Under the pieces are notes generated by a model. That model worked only from the letters and a program-made list of their open reading frames with translations. It was not told the origin of the DNA and made no database searches. A DNA stretch of 64,000 bases, taken from Bartonella harrusi (lineage in GTDB: Bacteria; Pseudomonadota; Alphaproteobacteria; Rhizobiales; Rhizobiaceae). Location: positions 124,001 through 188,000 of the forward strand of contig NZ_CP101114.1 in assembly GCF_024297065.1 (NCBI RefSeq), read 5' to 3'. Shown here in pieces: positions 55,379 through 64,000 of the stretch; positions within the stretch are counted from its first letter, which is position 1; every line of letters starts with the position of its first letter. The position numbers were made by a program, and so were the translations under genes.

Positions 55379-56995
55379 TCATTTAAATTGTTTTGTAGAA
55401 CCAAAACCAATACGGCACAATAGCATAAGAATAAATAAGATGAAAGTAGAGAATGTTCTATCTTCATTGCTTCCTATGGGAGTAATGGGTGATGGAATCG
55501 GTGAATCAATAACGCCAACAACATTTTGTTGGAGAGCTACAACGATTCGTCCATAAGAATCAATAACAGCCGATATTCCATTATTAGCTGCTCGTATGAG
55601 GGGAATTCCCAGTTCAATGGCACGAAGTTGTGCTTGTTGAAGATGTTGATATGGGCCGGGTGTGACACCAAACCACGCATCATTTGTGACATTAATGATT
55701 GCTTGAGGTGGTGGGCTTTTAAAAGTCATTTCATTGGGAAAGATAGCTTCATAACAAATCAGCGGAAGGTAAACAAAACCATTTGGCATGGTGACAGTTT
55801 TGCGTACGCTGCCAGCGCTATATCCACCAATGTTATCGGCTAGGATATGTAATCCAATTTTTTTTAAGAAATTTTCATAAGGAAGATACTCACCAAAAGG
55901 AACTAAGTGAAGCTTATCAGAAATATTGAGAATATTCCCTTTAGCATTAATAGCTGCAATGGTATTAAAATACTTTGTTTGTGCATAATGTGGATCATCA
56001 ATGGCGCGTATAGCACCAATAATAGCCCATTGTTTGGGTTTTAGAAGAGAGCCAATGCGCATTGTCGTAAGAGAGTTGTCATAAAGAAGGTAAGGAATCG
56101 AGGCTTCAGGCCATACAATAAAGTCGGGTTCTGGATTGTGACCGGCTGTTGGTGTTGCACTCAAGCGCATATGGTCTGCAAATATTGCCTCTCGTGTATT
56201 ATCACTCAATTTTACATTTTGTGGAATAGAGGGTTGAACAATGCGCACCCAATAACTGTTTTTTTGGTCATTAGCTGTATTTGCTATGGTATTAAGGCGG
56301 TAAAACCCAAAACCACTATGAAGGAATATAAGCGATAAGCAAAGAGAAAGTGCAGTTTTCTTTTTTTCATTCGTTAATAAAACAGTTGGTAAACTGTAGA
56401 CTAAGACAGCAAGAATATTCATTCCGTAAAGTCCAACGATTGCATCAGATTGCATGAACAGTGGGGTTGGCATAGCTGTATAACCAAGAGAGTTCCACGG
56501 AAATCCTGTGAATAAAAATGAACGTAACCACTCTGCCAATCCTAGGGCAAAGGCTAAGACAAAGAAGCGTGCTATCCCTTTTGTCCATAATAAACCAATG
56601 ATGAAACCAGAAAAAAACCAATAAAGCGAAAGATAGAAAGGAGGGACTAAAATGGCAAATGGCACCGCCCAACCCAAAGAAACCGAATCTGTTAACAAAG
56701 CATTACACAACCACCACAGGCTGCAAATAAAATAACTAAAGCCAAAGGTTCCACAACTTAGAGCGTAGGTGAGAAAGCGCTTTTTGTTGTTTTTGATAGT
56801 TCGTATTGTATCAAGAAGAACAATAAAGATGGGAAAAGTTAAAAAGCAGAGTGGTGTTAAATAAAAGGGTGGAAGTGCAAAAGAAGTCGCAGCTCCACAC
56901 AAAAACACCCCCATTTGTCGTTTCCAACCGGTAACAGCAAACAAGAAAAATATGAAATGACTTAAAAAAGTTTGATTATTCTTTAGAGATGGCAT
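55379..56995 (-). CDS. lnt: Apolipoprotein N-acyltransferase
   Basis: Adds the third acyl chain to lipoproteins at the inner membrane. The 538-residue protein has an N-terminal block of about six membrane segments and a periplasmic nitrilase-like domain. The catalytic residues appear in VPFGEYLPYE (Glu) and LICYEAIFP (Cys), with a Lys between. A last membrane segment ends the protein. ATG 56995 overlaps the end of the corC-like gene by 20 bases. Confidence 0.95.
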   Translation of the reverse strand: MPSLKNNQTFLSHFIFFLFAVTGWKRQMGVFLCGAATSFALPPFYLTPLCFLTFPIFIVLLDTIRTIKNNKKRFLTYALSCGTFGFSYFICSLWWLCNALLTDSVSLGWAVPFAILVPPFYLSLYWFFSGFIIGLLWTKGIARFFVLAFALGLAEWLRSFLFTGFPWNSLGYTAMPTPLFMQSDAIVGLYGMNILAVLVYSLPTVLLTNEKKKTALSLCLSLIFLHSGFGFYRLNTIANTANDQKNSYWVRIVQPSIPQNVKLSDNTREAIFADHMRLSATPTAGHNPEPDFIVWPEASIPYLLYDNSLTTMRIGSLLKPKQWAIIGAIRAIDDPHYAQTKYFNTIAAINAKGNILNISDKLHLVPFGEYLPYENFLKKIGLHILADNIGGYSAGSVRKTVTMPNGFVYLPLICYEAIFPNEMTFKSPPPQAIINVTNDAWFGVTPGPYQHLQQAQLRAIELGIPLIRAANNGISAVIDSYGRIVVALQQNVVGVIDSPIPSPITPIGSNEDRTFSTFILFILMLLCRIGFGSTKQFK

Positions 56996-57998
56996 TATTT
57001 TCAAAATTGTTATTTTCTGGAATGCGCAAAATGCGCAATCGTTTAATCCGGCGTTTATCAGCTTCTAAAATACGAAATTGATAGCCAAGTACAGCTTCAA
57101 CGACTTCACCTTTTTCAGGAATACGATCAAGAATGGAGACGATCAAACCTCCAATGGTATCGACTTCATCACCATATTCGCCTACGATAAAATCAGGACC
57201 AAGGGCTTTTTCTACATCTTTTAGTTCGGTTTTTGCATCAACAAGCCATTTATTATTTTGTTCATAGACGATAGCATTGTCGACGTTATCATGCTCATCT
57301 TCGATATCACCAACAACCAATTCAACAATATCTTCCATCGAAACCAAACCGTCTGTGCCACCATGTTCATCAATAACCAAAGCCATTTGTGTTCGTGTGG
57401 TTTGCATACGTGTTAATAATTTGTTTGCCAGCATGGAACTCGGCACAAAGAGAACTGTTCGAATCAAATCCAATGCACCGATTGGAGTGTGTAGATCTTT
57501 ATGGTTTAACTGAAATGAATTGGATTTCTGCTCGGTTTGGTTTGAATCGAGAATAAAGCGAGTCATATAATTAAGGATATCGTGGATATGGATCATTCCT
57601 CGTGGATCATCTAAAGTTTCGGCATAAACAGGTATGCGAGAATGTCCAATTTTTGCAAAACATTTAAGGGCTTCCCCAAGAGGGGTGTTTATTTCCAATG
57701 CTTCAATTTCAGAACGTGGAATCATAACATCTTCTACGCGTGCTTCACGCAAACGTAAGATATTATGCAGCATAGCACGTTCTTCAGGTGCAAAGAAAGT
57801 TGTGTCTTTTTCATTGTCAGTATTGAGTGCAACAGTGAGATCATCCCGCAAAGATGTGTAATGACGGCCACGTAAAAATGAAAACAAATGATTTAGCAGG
57901 GAAGTTTTTTCTGTATGATGAGCCTGTTGAGAGGTGTCTTCTTCAATATTGGAAGATATTTGACTATTATTATTTGGTGCATTTATTTTGTTTGCCAT
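56976..57998 (-). CDS. CorC/HlyC-family CBS-domain protein
   Basis: A cytoplasmic protein of 340 residues with two CBS domains (about 95-230: VEDVMIPRSEIEAL, GMIHIHDIL and DEHGGTDGLVSMEDIVELVVGDIEDEHD) and a C-terminal CorC/HlyC FAD-like domain. The membrane DUF21 part of larger relatives is absent. Members are linked to magnesium or cobalt handling, though proof is thin. ATG 57998 gives MANKINAP; the longer ORF adds an unconserved segment. It lies between ybeY and lnt, as is usual in this order. Confidence 0.92.
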   Translation of the reverse strand: MANKINAPNNNSQISSNIEEDTSQQAHHTEKTSLLNHLFSFLRGRHYTSLRDDLTVALNTDNEKDTTFFAPEERAMLHNILRLREARVEDVMIPRSEIEALEINTPLGEALKCFAKIGHSRIPVYAETLDDPRGMIHIHDILNYMTRFILDSNQTEQKSNSFQLNHKDLHTPIGALDLIRTVLFVPSSMLANKLLTRMQTTRTQMALVIDEHGGTDGLVSMEDIVELVVGDIEDEHDNVDNAIVYEQNNKWLVDAKTELKDVEKALGPDFIVGEYGDEVDTIGGLIVSILDRIPEKGEVVEAVLGYQFRILEADKRRIKRLRILRIPENNNFENNAISKE

Positions 57999-58079
57999 AA
58001 TTTTAAAATCTTCAAACTTTTTTATTATAATAGAGCTATAAATTGTATGGTAGTGATTAAGAAGGTTCATTTTATCATT

Positions 58080-58565
58080 TTAAGACATTTCAAGAGTATC
58101 AATATAGGGGTTGTTTATGGAAAGCTTTTGCAGAATTTCTCTTTCAAGTTTTTCCATTTGATGCGTTTCTTCATCTGTTTCGTGATTATAGCCAAGAAGG
58201 TGAAGAACACCATGAACGATCATATGTGTCAAATGATCCTGAAATGATTTCCTTTCTTTTTTTGCTTCAAGCGCAACAGTTTCTTGTGCAATAACGATAT
58301 CACCGAGTATTGGACCGGGCTTCTGTCCGATTTCAAGTGGAAAAGCAGGAAAGGATAAAACATTGGTGGGTTTATTCTTATTGCGCCATTTTGCGTTGAT
58401 TTGTGCCATATGTTTGTCATCTGTAAAGAGCAAACTGACTTCACTTACAACATTTTCCAAGGAAAGATGATGCATTGTTGTTGTTAATACTTTTTCAGTA
58501 ATATTATAAAGTATTTGTTTATCATTCCACTCAGAGCTTTTGACCATTATATCAATAGTAATCAT
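58080..58565 (-). CDS. ybeY: Endoribonuclease YbeY (rRNA maturation factor)
   Basis: Metal-dependent RNase for 16S rRNA 3' end maturation and quality control. The 161-residue protein has the zinc-binding motif [16 protein letters not shown] near residues 118-133 and TNVLSFP. It lies 12 bases downstream of phoH, the conserved pair. Confidence 0.96.
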   Translation of the reverse strand: MITIDIMVKSSEWNDKQILYNITEKVLTTTMHHLSLENVVSEVSLLFTDDKHMAQINAKWRNKNKPTNVLSFPAFPLEIGQKPGPILGDIVIAQETVALEAKKERKSFQDHLTHMIVHGVLHLLGYNHETDEETHQMEKLEREILQKLSINNPYIDTLEMS

Positions 58566-58577
58566 AAGAAATCAAAC

Positions 58578-59687
58578 TCAGTTTTTTGATGAAGCGCTTG
58601 AAGATGGCGTTTCTTGGATTTGTGTACCAGCATCATAATCATAGGCACGGACGATCGCGGTAACAAGGGGATGACGCACAACATCATTTTCATTAAAACG
58701 AATAATTTCAATTTCTTTTACCTGTGAGAGAATGCGTACGGCTTCGATTAAACCTGATTTTTGTCCGCTAGGCAAATCAATTTGGCTTACATCACCGGTG
58801 ACAATCATACGTGTTCCTTCTCCAAGCCGTGTGAGGAACATTTTCATTTGCATGGGTGTGGTATTTTGCGCCTCATCAAGAATAACAGCTGCATGAGCAA
58901 GTGTTCGTCCGCGCATGAAAGCAAGAGGAGCAATTTCTATGACACCAGACGCCAAAATACGCTCTACTTTTTCGGCGGGTATCATATCATAAAGGGCATC
59001 ATAAAGTGGACGTAAATAAGGGTCGACTTTTTCTTTCAGATCACCAGGAAGAAAGCCAAGATGCTCTCCAGCTTCGACGGCGGGACGTGAGAGGATGATT
59101 CGTTCAATGATACCACGCTCTAAAAGCATTGCAGCGTGAGCAACAGCAAGATATGTCTTCCCTGTTCCGGCTGGTCCCACACCAAAAACAAGTTCACTAC
59201 GCTCCATTGCATGTATATAAGCATCCTGTGTTGGAGTTCTGGCATGAATTGTTTTTTTATGCGTACTTAATCGTGCAGGAATATGTTTTTTTACAGATTG
59301 GATTCTTGTTGGAGCTTCTTGCCGTTCCTGTAATAAATCTGCCATGGCAATCGCTCCTTCTGTATCGGATAAAGTGAGTTCTTGATGTCTTTTGGCACGT
59401 TCATAAAGCTGCTGTAATATATATTGTGCACGTTTTATAGCTGCGATATTTCCATGGATGAGAACTTCATTTCCACGTGGATGAATATCAATTCCAAGTT
59501 TTTGTTCGATATAAGCAAGATTTTCATCGAGTTTACCAAAAACCGCTTTTGCATATTGATTATTTTCAAAAATCAAAACAACATGATGAACATCTGGCGG
59601 ACTTGCTTGTTCCAAGAGACCAGTATTTTTAGGGTAAGCTGTTACTTTTTCTTTAACGCGTTTTATTTTTTCGGTTGAAGTTTTCAA
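58578..59687 (-). CDS. phoH: PhoH-like ATPase
   Basis: A P-loop ATPase thought to be tied to RNA metabolism with YbeY. The 369-residue protein has Walker A GPAGTGKT near residues 171-178, RPAVEAGEHLGFLPGD, and Walker B VILDEAQNTT. An N-terminal KH-like part (about 30-105) precedes the ATPase domain. The start at 59687 gives MKTSTEKIKRV. Confidence 0.95.
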   Translation of the reverse strand: MKTSTEKIKRVKEKVTAYPKNTGLLEQASPPDVHHVVLIFENNQYAKAVFGKLDENLAYIEQKLGIDIHPRGNEVLIHGNIAAIKRAQYILQQLYERAKRHQELTLSDTEGAIAMADLLQERQEAPTRIQSVKKHIPARLSTHKKTIHARTPTQDAYIHAMERSELVFGVGPAGTGKTYLAVAHAAMLLERGIIERIILSRPAVEAGEHLGFLPGDLKEKVDPYLRPLYDALYDMIPAEKVERILASGVIEIAPLAFMRGRTLAHAAVILDEAQNTTPMQMKMFLTRLGEGTRMIVTGDVSQIDLPSGQKSGLIEAVRILSQVKEIEIIRFNENDVVRHPLVTAIVRAYDYDAGTQIQETPSSSASSKN

Positions 59688-59831
59688 CCTAGACTCCCTT
59701 ATTTACATAAGTGTTATACACTTTTTTGAGAAAACTTTATAAAAGACAATCTATCTTTCATACAGCACGATTTCTAAATGTAATCATTTTTTTCAAAAAT
59801 AAAAGAGCCTTTTAAAATCTATTTTGTAATT

Positions 59832-59850
59832 AAGATATCCGAGATATCTT
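59832..59850 (-). terminator. Hairpin at the end of miaB
   Basis: AAGATATC-TCG-GATATCTT is a perfect 8-pair stem directly after the miaB stop. There is no good T run, so it may be an RNA 3' end stabiliser rather than an intrinsic terminator. Confidence 0.45.
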
Positions 59851-61226
59851 CACCCATTTACCATTTCGCCAACAAAACTGTTTGAGCTCGCATTTTTAAT
59901 ATGGACGGCCATCACAGCCCCTGTAGAGGCTTCTGTATCTACAACCACAGGTAAAAGCCAAGGTGAACGACCTACCATTTGTCCCGAATGACGTCCAGCC
60001 TTCTCGATGAGGACATCGGTTATTTGACCAACTTTAGAATGCAAAAATGCGTTTTGTTGTTCAAGGAGAAGCACCTGTAAATGTTGAAGTCGAGCGTCTT
60101 TCACAGTCTCGTCAATATGATTCTTCATTGTTGCACTAACGGTTCCAGGTCTCGGTGAATACTTGAAAGAATAGGCCGAACTATATTGTACTTGTTGAAT
60201 GAGTTTAAGTGTCTCTTCAAAGTCTTCCTCTGTTTCTCCTGGAAATCCTACAATAAAATCACCTGAAAAAGCAATATCAGGTCGCACATTACGAATTTTT
60301 TCGATAAGCTGAAGATAATGAATACTCTTATGTTGGCGGTTCATTGCTTTTAAAATACGATCTGAACCAGACTGTACAGGAAGATGCAGGTAAGGCATCA
60401 AGATATCAAGATCGCGATGTGCGGCAATAAGGCTGTCATCCATATCTCGTGGATGGCTGGTTGTATAACGCAGACGTTTTAAACCATCCAGTTTGGCAAG
60501 ATGATGAAGAAGGTCGCCAAGACGCCAAGTTTTGCCATTCGCACTTTGTCCGTGCCAACCATTGACATTTTGACCAAGCAGTGTAATTTCTTTGACACCT
60601 GCTTCAATGAGTTGACGTGCTTCTTCGGTAATTTGCTCGACAGATCGTGATATTTCAGCACCACGTGTGTAGGGAACAACACAAAAAGTGCAAAATTTGT
60701 CACAGCCTTCCTGTACTGTTAAAAATGCACTAACGCCCCGCTTTCTTACAGCGCGTTTATTATGCGCCGGTAAGGATGCAAATTTATCTTCAACAGCATA
60801 GTCTGTTTCAATAATTTTTTCCCCCCGTTTGGCTTTTTCTAATAAATCTGGCAGACGATGATACATTTGCGGACCAATGACCAGATCAACTGTTGGAGCA
60901 CGACGCAAAATTTCACTTCCCTCAGCTTGTGCAACACAACCAGTTACACCAACCATTAAAGGTTTGTCAGGAGCACGTTCTTGACGCATTATGCGCAAAC
61001 GTCCAAGATCAGAATAGAGTTTTTCTGCTGCTTTTTCACGAATATGACAGGTATTAACGAGAATAAGATCAGCATCATTTGGGGTTTGTGTTGTAACATA
61101 ACCTTGCGCGCTGAGACTGTCAGTCATTCGTTGACTGTCATAAACATTCATTTGGCACCCATAGGTTTTGATAAAAACCTTTTTAGGAGAGACAGGAGGC
61201 ATATTTTTAGGATTTACTTTATTCAT
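59850..61226 (-). CDS. miaB: tRNA-2-methylthio-N6-dimethylallyladenosine synthase
   Basis: Radical-SAM enzyme adding the methylthio group to i6A37 of tRNA. The 458-residue protein has the UPF0004 domain ([13 protein letters not shown]) and the radical-SAM cluster motif [15 protein letters not shown], near residues 175-190. The LLGQNVNGW element and a C-terminal TRAM domain are also present. The cysteines of both iron-sulfur clusters are present. It lies 31 bases after rimI. Confidence 0.97.
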   Translation of the reverse strand: MNKVNPKNMPPVSPKKVFIKTYGCQMNVYDSQRMTDSLSAQGYVTTQTPNDADLILVNTCHIREKAAEKLYSDLGRLRIMRQERAPDKPLMVGVTGCVAQAEGSEILRRAPTVDLVIGPQMYHRLPDLLEKAKRGEKIIETDYAVEDKFASLPAHNKRAVRKRGVSAFLTVQEGCDKFCTFCVVPYTRGAEISRSVEQITEEARQLIEAGVKEITLLGQNVNGWHGQSANGKTWRLGDLLHHLAKLDGLKRLRYTTSHPRDMDDSLIAAHRDLDILMPYLHLPVQSGSDRILKAMNRQHKSIHYLQLIEKIRNVRPDIAFSGDFIVGFPGETEEDFEETLKLIQQVQYSSAYSFKYSPRPGTVSATMKNHIDETVKDARLQHLQVLLLEQQNAFLHSKVGQITDVLIEKAGRHSGQMVGRSPWLLPVVVDTEASTGAVMAVHIKNASSNSFVGEMVNG

Positions 61227-61257
61227 AATGCATGTCTAAATGTTTTTAATATAAATC

Positions 61258-61749
61258 TCAATCTATTTGCTTAAAAGTTTTTTGCATAACGATTGCATCT
61301 GTACGACTGTTTTGTGATTGGTAGTAGGCAAGACGTTTGGCAATTTTTTCAAATTTAAAACGTTGGTAAAGCTTCAAAGCAGAAAGATTTGTTTCTTCCA
61401 CTTCCAAGAAGAGTTTTATAGCTCCTTTATGGTGAAGATGACAAAATATGCTATCAATAAGTAAGGTGCCAATTCCTTGTCGACGGTAATGAGGGGAAAC
61501 CGCAATTGTGATGATTTCTGCTTCATCAAGAATAAGACGGCAGAGGCAAAAGCCTAAATTTTTTTTTGGTTCACTCATAAGAAAGGCTTTATATCCAAAG
61601 ATAGAGTGATCTGTTAAAAAATCATCAAAAGCTTGTTTTTTCCAAGCAGGGGTAAAACAATTCTGATAAATTTGATGAAGAGAAACACTATCATCAGTTT
61701 GGAGTGGAGCAATTGCAAAATGCTTATTTGTTGATGAAAATTGAGACAT
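61258..61749 (-). CDS. rimI: GNAT N-acetyltransferase, ribosomal protein S18 alanine acetyltransferase type
   Basis: Acetyl-CoA-dependent N-terminal acetyltransferase. The 163-residue protein has the GNAT acetyl-CoA loop RRQGIGTLL near residues 87-95 and FLEVEETNLSALKLYQRF, typical of RimI. Its start overlaps the tsaB stop by one base, the usual tsaB-rimI arrangement. Confidence 0.93.
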   Translation of the reverse strand: MSQFSSTNKHFAIAPLQTDDSVSLHQIYQNCFTPAWKKQAFDDFLTDHSIFGYKAFLMSEPKKNLGFCLCRLILDEAEIITIAVSPHYRRQGIGTLLIDSIFCHLHHKGAIKLFLEVEETNLSALKLYQRFKFEKIAKRLAYYQSQNSRTDAIVMQKTFKQID

Positions 61750-62432
61750 TATTTTTTTCGTGGTAAAGTAAAACTGGTTTGCTGTTTTGCATCCGCATTG
61801 CGTAAATAGAGTGGACAGGGTGGGTGTTGCGGTTTTTTATTCGCGGCAAGATAAGCATAGTTTACAACATCAGCTGCTTCGCAGAAGATTTGATCGCGCA
61901 CAACGTTTTTGTTTATCTTATTATTTTCAATATAAAGTCCAACGACACCAGCTGCTGGACCGGTTAATATCGTTTGCTGCGGTAAATCTTTGATGATACT
62001 TTCAATTGTTTTTAATCCCGGTGTTCCTAAAGGAGTAAGATCCTCATTGAAATTTTGATGATAGAACATATCCCTTCCTGCTTCAATAACAACAGTGATT
62101 GCCGATGTCGTATTTTTATTTTTTATCTGTGCAGCTAACGCTTCAAGTGCGCTTACTCCAATAGCGGGTATTTCGAGCGCTAATGCCAAAGCACGTGCTG
62201 TTGAAACACCCACACGCACACCGGTAAATGACCCAGGCCCCCTATTGACAGCAATGCGATCAACTTGATGAAGAGTAAGATGAGCTTGGTTTGTTATTTG
62301 TGCAATATGTCCAATGAGTTTTTCGGCATGCCCTTTATTGATGCGCTCGCTGATGCGGGCAATAACAGATTTATGACGAACAAGCGCAACAGCGCAATAA
62401 ATTGAAGCCGTATCTATAGCAAGAATAAGCAT
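61749..62432 (-). CDS. tsaB: tRNA threonylcarbamoyladenosine biosynthesis protein TsaB
   Basis: Partner of TsaD in making t6A37 in tRNA. The 227-residue protein has the ASKHA fold start LILAIDTAS and the family block VNRGPGSFTGVRVGVSTARALA. It is the first gene of the block running down to truB. Confidence 0.95.
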   Translation of the reverse strand: MLILAIDTASIYCAVALVRHKSVIARISERINKGHAEKLIGHIAQITNQAHLTLHQVDRIAVNRGPGSFTGVRVGVSTARALALALEIPAIGVSALEALAAQIKNKNTTSAITVVIEAGRDMFYHQNFNEDLTPLGTPGLKTIESIIKDLPQQTILTGPAAGVVGLYIENNKINKNVVRDQIFCEAADVVNYAYLAANKKPQHPPCPLYLRNADAKQQTSFTLPRKK

Positions 62433-62959
62433 AAAAACTTTAGTTAAATAAGAGGAGAAACAAAAGGTACACCATGTTTTTTAGTTTTTTCATTTTGTTC
62501 GCCTATTCTGGAACAATTGAAGAATATTGCTTATACCAATAAGAAACAATATCCTTTCTCTTAAAGAGTGACTTGATTATCATTCGTATTCTCTGCACCA
62601 TACCGTGAGTAAAAGCAATTTGAAAGAAGAAATTTTGAAGTTATATTTGTTTTTTTCTAATAAGAATATCTTCTTGTAAGTCTTGTATAAAACTTGATTG
62701 TGATGAGCATAAATAAAGTAAAAGGCAGTATTTTTTATAAAATATCTCTTTTGTACTCTTTATAGTTGCAAAAAATTATGTGCTGAAAAGAAGTGCAAAA
62801 CATGCACCTGATATCAAAAATGCGTTTAATTTTTCCTCTAAAAAATAAGGAAGTTTTTGTAATTTTCACTCAGTTTTATAAAAGAATTTCCCAATATGAA
62901 TAAGCCTTTGGGATGATCACATGAGGTAGAAAAAGCAAAAATATTTGAGAATACACATT
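62433..62959. other. Intergenic region, no gene seen
   Basis: About 530 AT-rich bases upstream of tsaB and downstream of the YeiH-family gene. It likely holds the tsaB promoter. No small gene, tRNA or strong hairpin is seen. Confidence 0.45.
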
Positions 62960-64000
62960 TCAAAATGTTATCTGTTTTAAATCATTCAGTTGTATCATGA
63001 TAAGGCTACAAACACCGAGGATAAAGATGGAACAGGTTGAAGCCAAAATAACACGCCATCCTGCTTTTTTTAATGATCGGACATCAACGCCTAATCCCAA
63101 AGCTGCCATTGAAGTGACAGTAAACAACTGAGCAATAAATCGAATGGGGGGGAGCGCGGTTTCAGGAATAAGATTGCTGGAGCGGATCAACATCATGAGA
63201 ATAAAACCAATGATGAACCATGGGACAAGAGTGTGCCAACGCAAACGCCTTTGTGCCGATCTATGGTAAATAATTGATAAGGCAAAAATAAGAGGGCCCA
63301 ACATAAGAACGCGCACCAATTTAACAACTGTTGCAATTTGAACACTTATAAAAGAGACAGATGCTGTTGCTGCTAAAACCTGTGGTACGGCATAAACCAC
63401 CATACCGGCAAGAACACCATATTGGCTAAAGGACAAATTGAGGAGTGGATGTAAAAAAGGGAGAAATAAAATAATAAGGATACCCAAAAGGGCGGTAAAA
63501 GCAATTGATGCTGCTATCTCTTCATGTTTTGCTTTAATAACAGGAGCAACGGCAACGATAGCTGAATTACCACAAATAGCATTTCCACAAGCAACGAGCA
63601 TTGCTAAATGTGAAGAAAGCCCAAAAATTCGGCCGATAGAAAAACTCATAAGGATAGTAATGAATATAACGAATATGATACTAGCAAGTAAATTCCAACC
63701 AGCTGAAAAAACGGCGTATATGCTAATGCTTGCTCCTAGAAGAACAATAGCAAATTCAAGAAGTGTTTTGGCACAAAAAGTTATACCTCTTTGAAAATAT
63801 GTTGGCAAAGCAAAGCAACTACGGATAATCGATCCTAAGAGAATTGCTAAAACAAGATTTTCGAGCCATGCTTGTCCCAAAAGTTGTTTTTCTACAACTT
63901 CTATACCATACGCTAAGACTGATATCAGTAAACATACCAAGATACCAGGAGCAAAGTCATTTAAAAGTGAGAGATTTTTCTTTATCAATCTAAGATTTTC
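62960..64000 (-). CDS. YeiH/YdhF-family (UPF0324) putative sulfate exporter, 5' end possibly outside window
   Basis: A membrane protein with about ten hydrophobic segments and family blocks NLVLAILLGSIIR, LLGASISIYA, CGNAICGNSAIVAVAPV and MAALGLGVDVRSLKKAGW. Members are annotated as putative sulfate exporters, with little experimental proof. The first in-frame start seen is a TTG at 63988, but the frame stays open to the window edge, so a start further out is likely. No truncation at the 3' end. Confidence 0.88.
   Translation of the reverse strand, partial: ENLRLIKKNLSLLNDFAPGILVCLLISVLAYGIEVVEKQLLGQAWLENLVLAILLGSIIRSCFALPTYFQRGITFCAKTLLEFAIVLLGASISIYAVFSAGWNLLASIIFVIFITILMSFSIGRIFGLSSHLAMLVACGNAICGNSAIVAVAPVIKAKHEEIAASIAFTALLGILIILFLPFLHPLLNLSFSQYGVLAGMVVYAVPQVLAATASVSFISVQIATVVKLVRVLMLGPLIFALSIIYHRSAQRRLRWHTLVPWFIIGFILMMLIRSSNLIPETALPPIRFIAQLFTVTSMAALGLGVDVRSLKKAGWRVILASTCSIFILGVCSLIMIQLNDLKQITF

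Overview
The window looks like a chromosomal segment of a Bartonella species (Alphaproteobacteria, Hyphomicrobiales). The reasons are AT-rich DNA, gene orders typical of that order (truB-rbfA-infB-ylxR-nusA-rimP; tsaB-rimI-miaB-phoH-ybeY-corC-lnt; rpsO-pnp; hslVU), and degraded fragments of a DUF4102-type phage integrase that I recognise from memory as the Bartonella type. No database search was possible, so the species is not assigned.

Layout. 1-9.3 kb (mostly + strand): the end of a sigma-54-type regulator with degenerate ATPase motifs, a phospholipase D/cardiolipin synthase-like protein, guaB, an RsmB-type rRNA methyltransferase, guaA and a glycerophosphodiester phosphodiesterase. 9.4-16.7 kb (- strand): the ugpBAEC glycerol-3-phosphate importer and a znuCBA zinc importer behind Zur-like boxes. 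16.8-21.1 kb (+): class Ib ribonucleotide reductase nrdHIEF behind a NrdR-like box and a roughly 500-base leader; nrdF is frameshifted in an A9 run. 21.1-26.4 kb (-): secA, a Fur-family regulator, prfA and a frameshifted prmC. 26.8-29.7 kb (+): a secreted parvulin, argJ and mutT. 30.4-31.1 kb: two integrase 5' fragments tail to tail. 31.1-35.6 kb (-): a decayed NlpC/P60 gene, pepA, coaA and an asparaginase. 35.8-37.7 kb (+): hslVU. 37.7-41.5 kb (-): an RsmC-like methyltransferase, pnp and rpsO. 41.8-43.4 kb (+): an MFS exporter. 43.6-45.4 kb: a mobile-element remnant (AlpA-like regulator plus integrase pseudogene). 45.6-62.4 kb (-): a long block of translation, RNA-modification and envelope genes from tsaB down to truB. 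63-64 kb: a YeiH-family membrane protein cut by the window edge.

How the genes work together. Most of the window is core housekeeping: GMP synthesis (guaB, guaA), deoxynucleotide supply (nrd), translation initiation, termination and rRNA/tRNA maturation (infB, rbfA, rimP, prfA/prmC, truB, miaB, trmB, tsaB, rimI, ybeY), RNA decay (pnp), protein export and turnover (secA, hslVU, pepA), and scavenging of phospholipid-derived glycerol-3-phosphate (GDPD plus ugp) and zinc (znu).

I found no clear new multi-gene system, CRISPR array, rRNA or tRNA gene. The points most worth a second look are: the two homopolymer frameshifts in core genes (nrdF, prmC); a family of four dispersed integrase 5' fragments, one pair forming a large inverted repeat; the mobile remnant between truB and rpsO; an unannotated 49-residue basic small protein with its own ribosome site and terminator; the long nrd leader with a hairpin and a small ORF; and the regulator at the left edge, which has lost its Walker B acidic pair and arginine-finger motifs.
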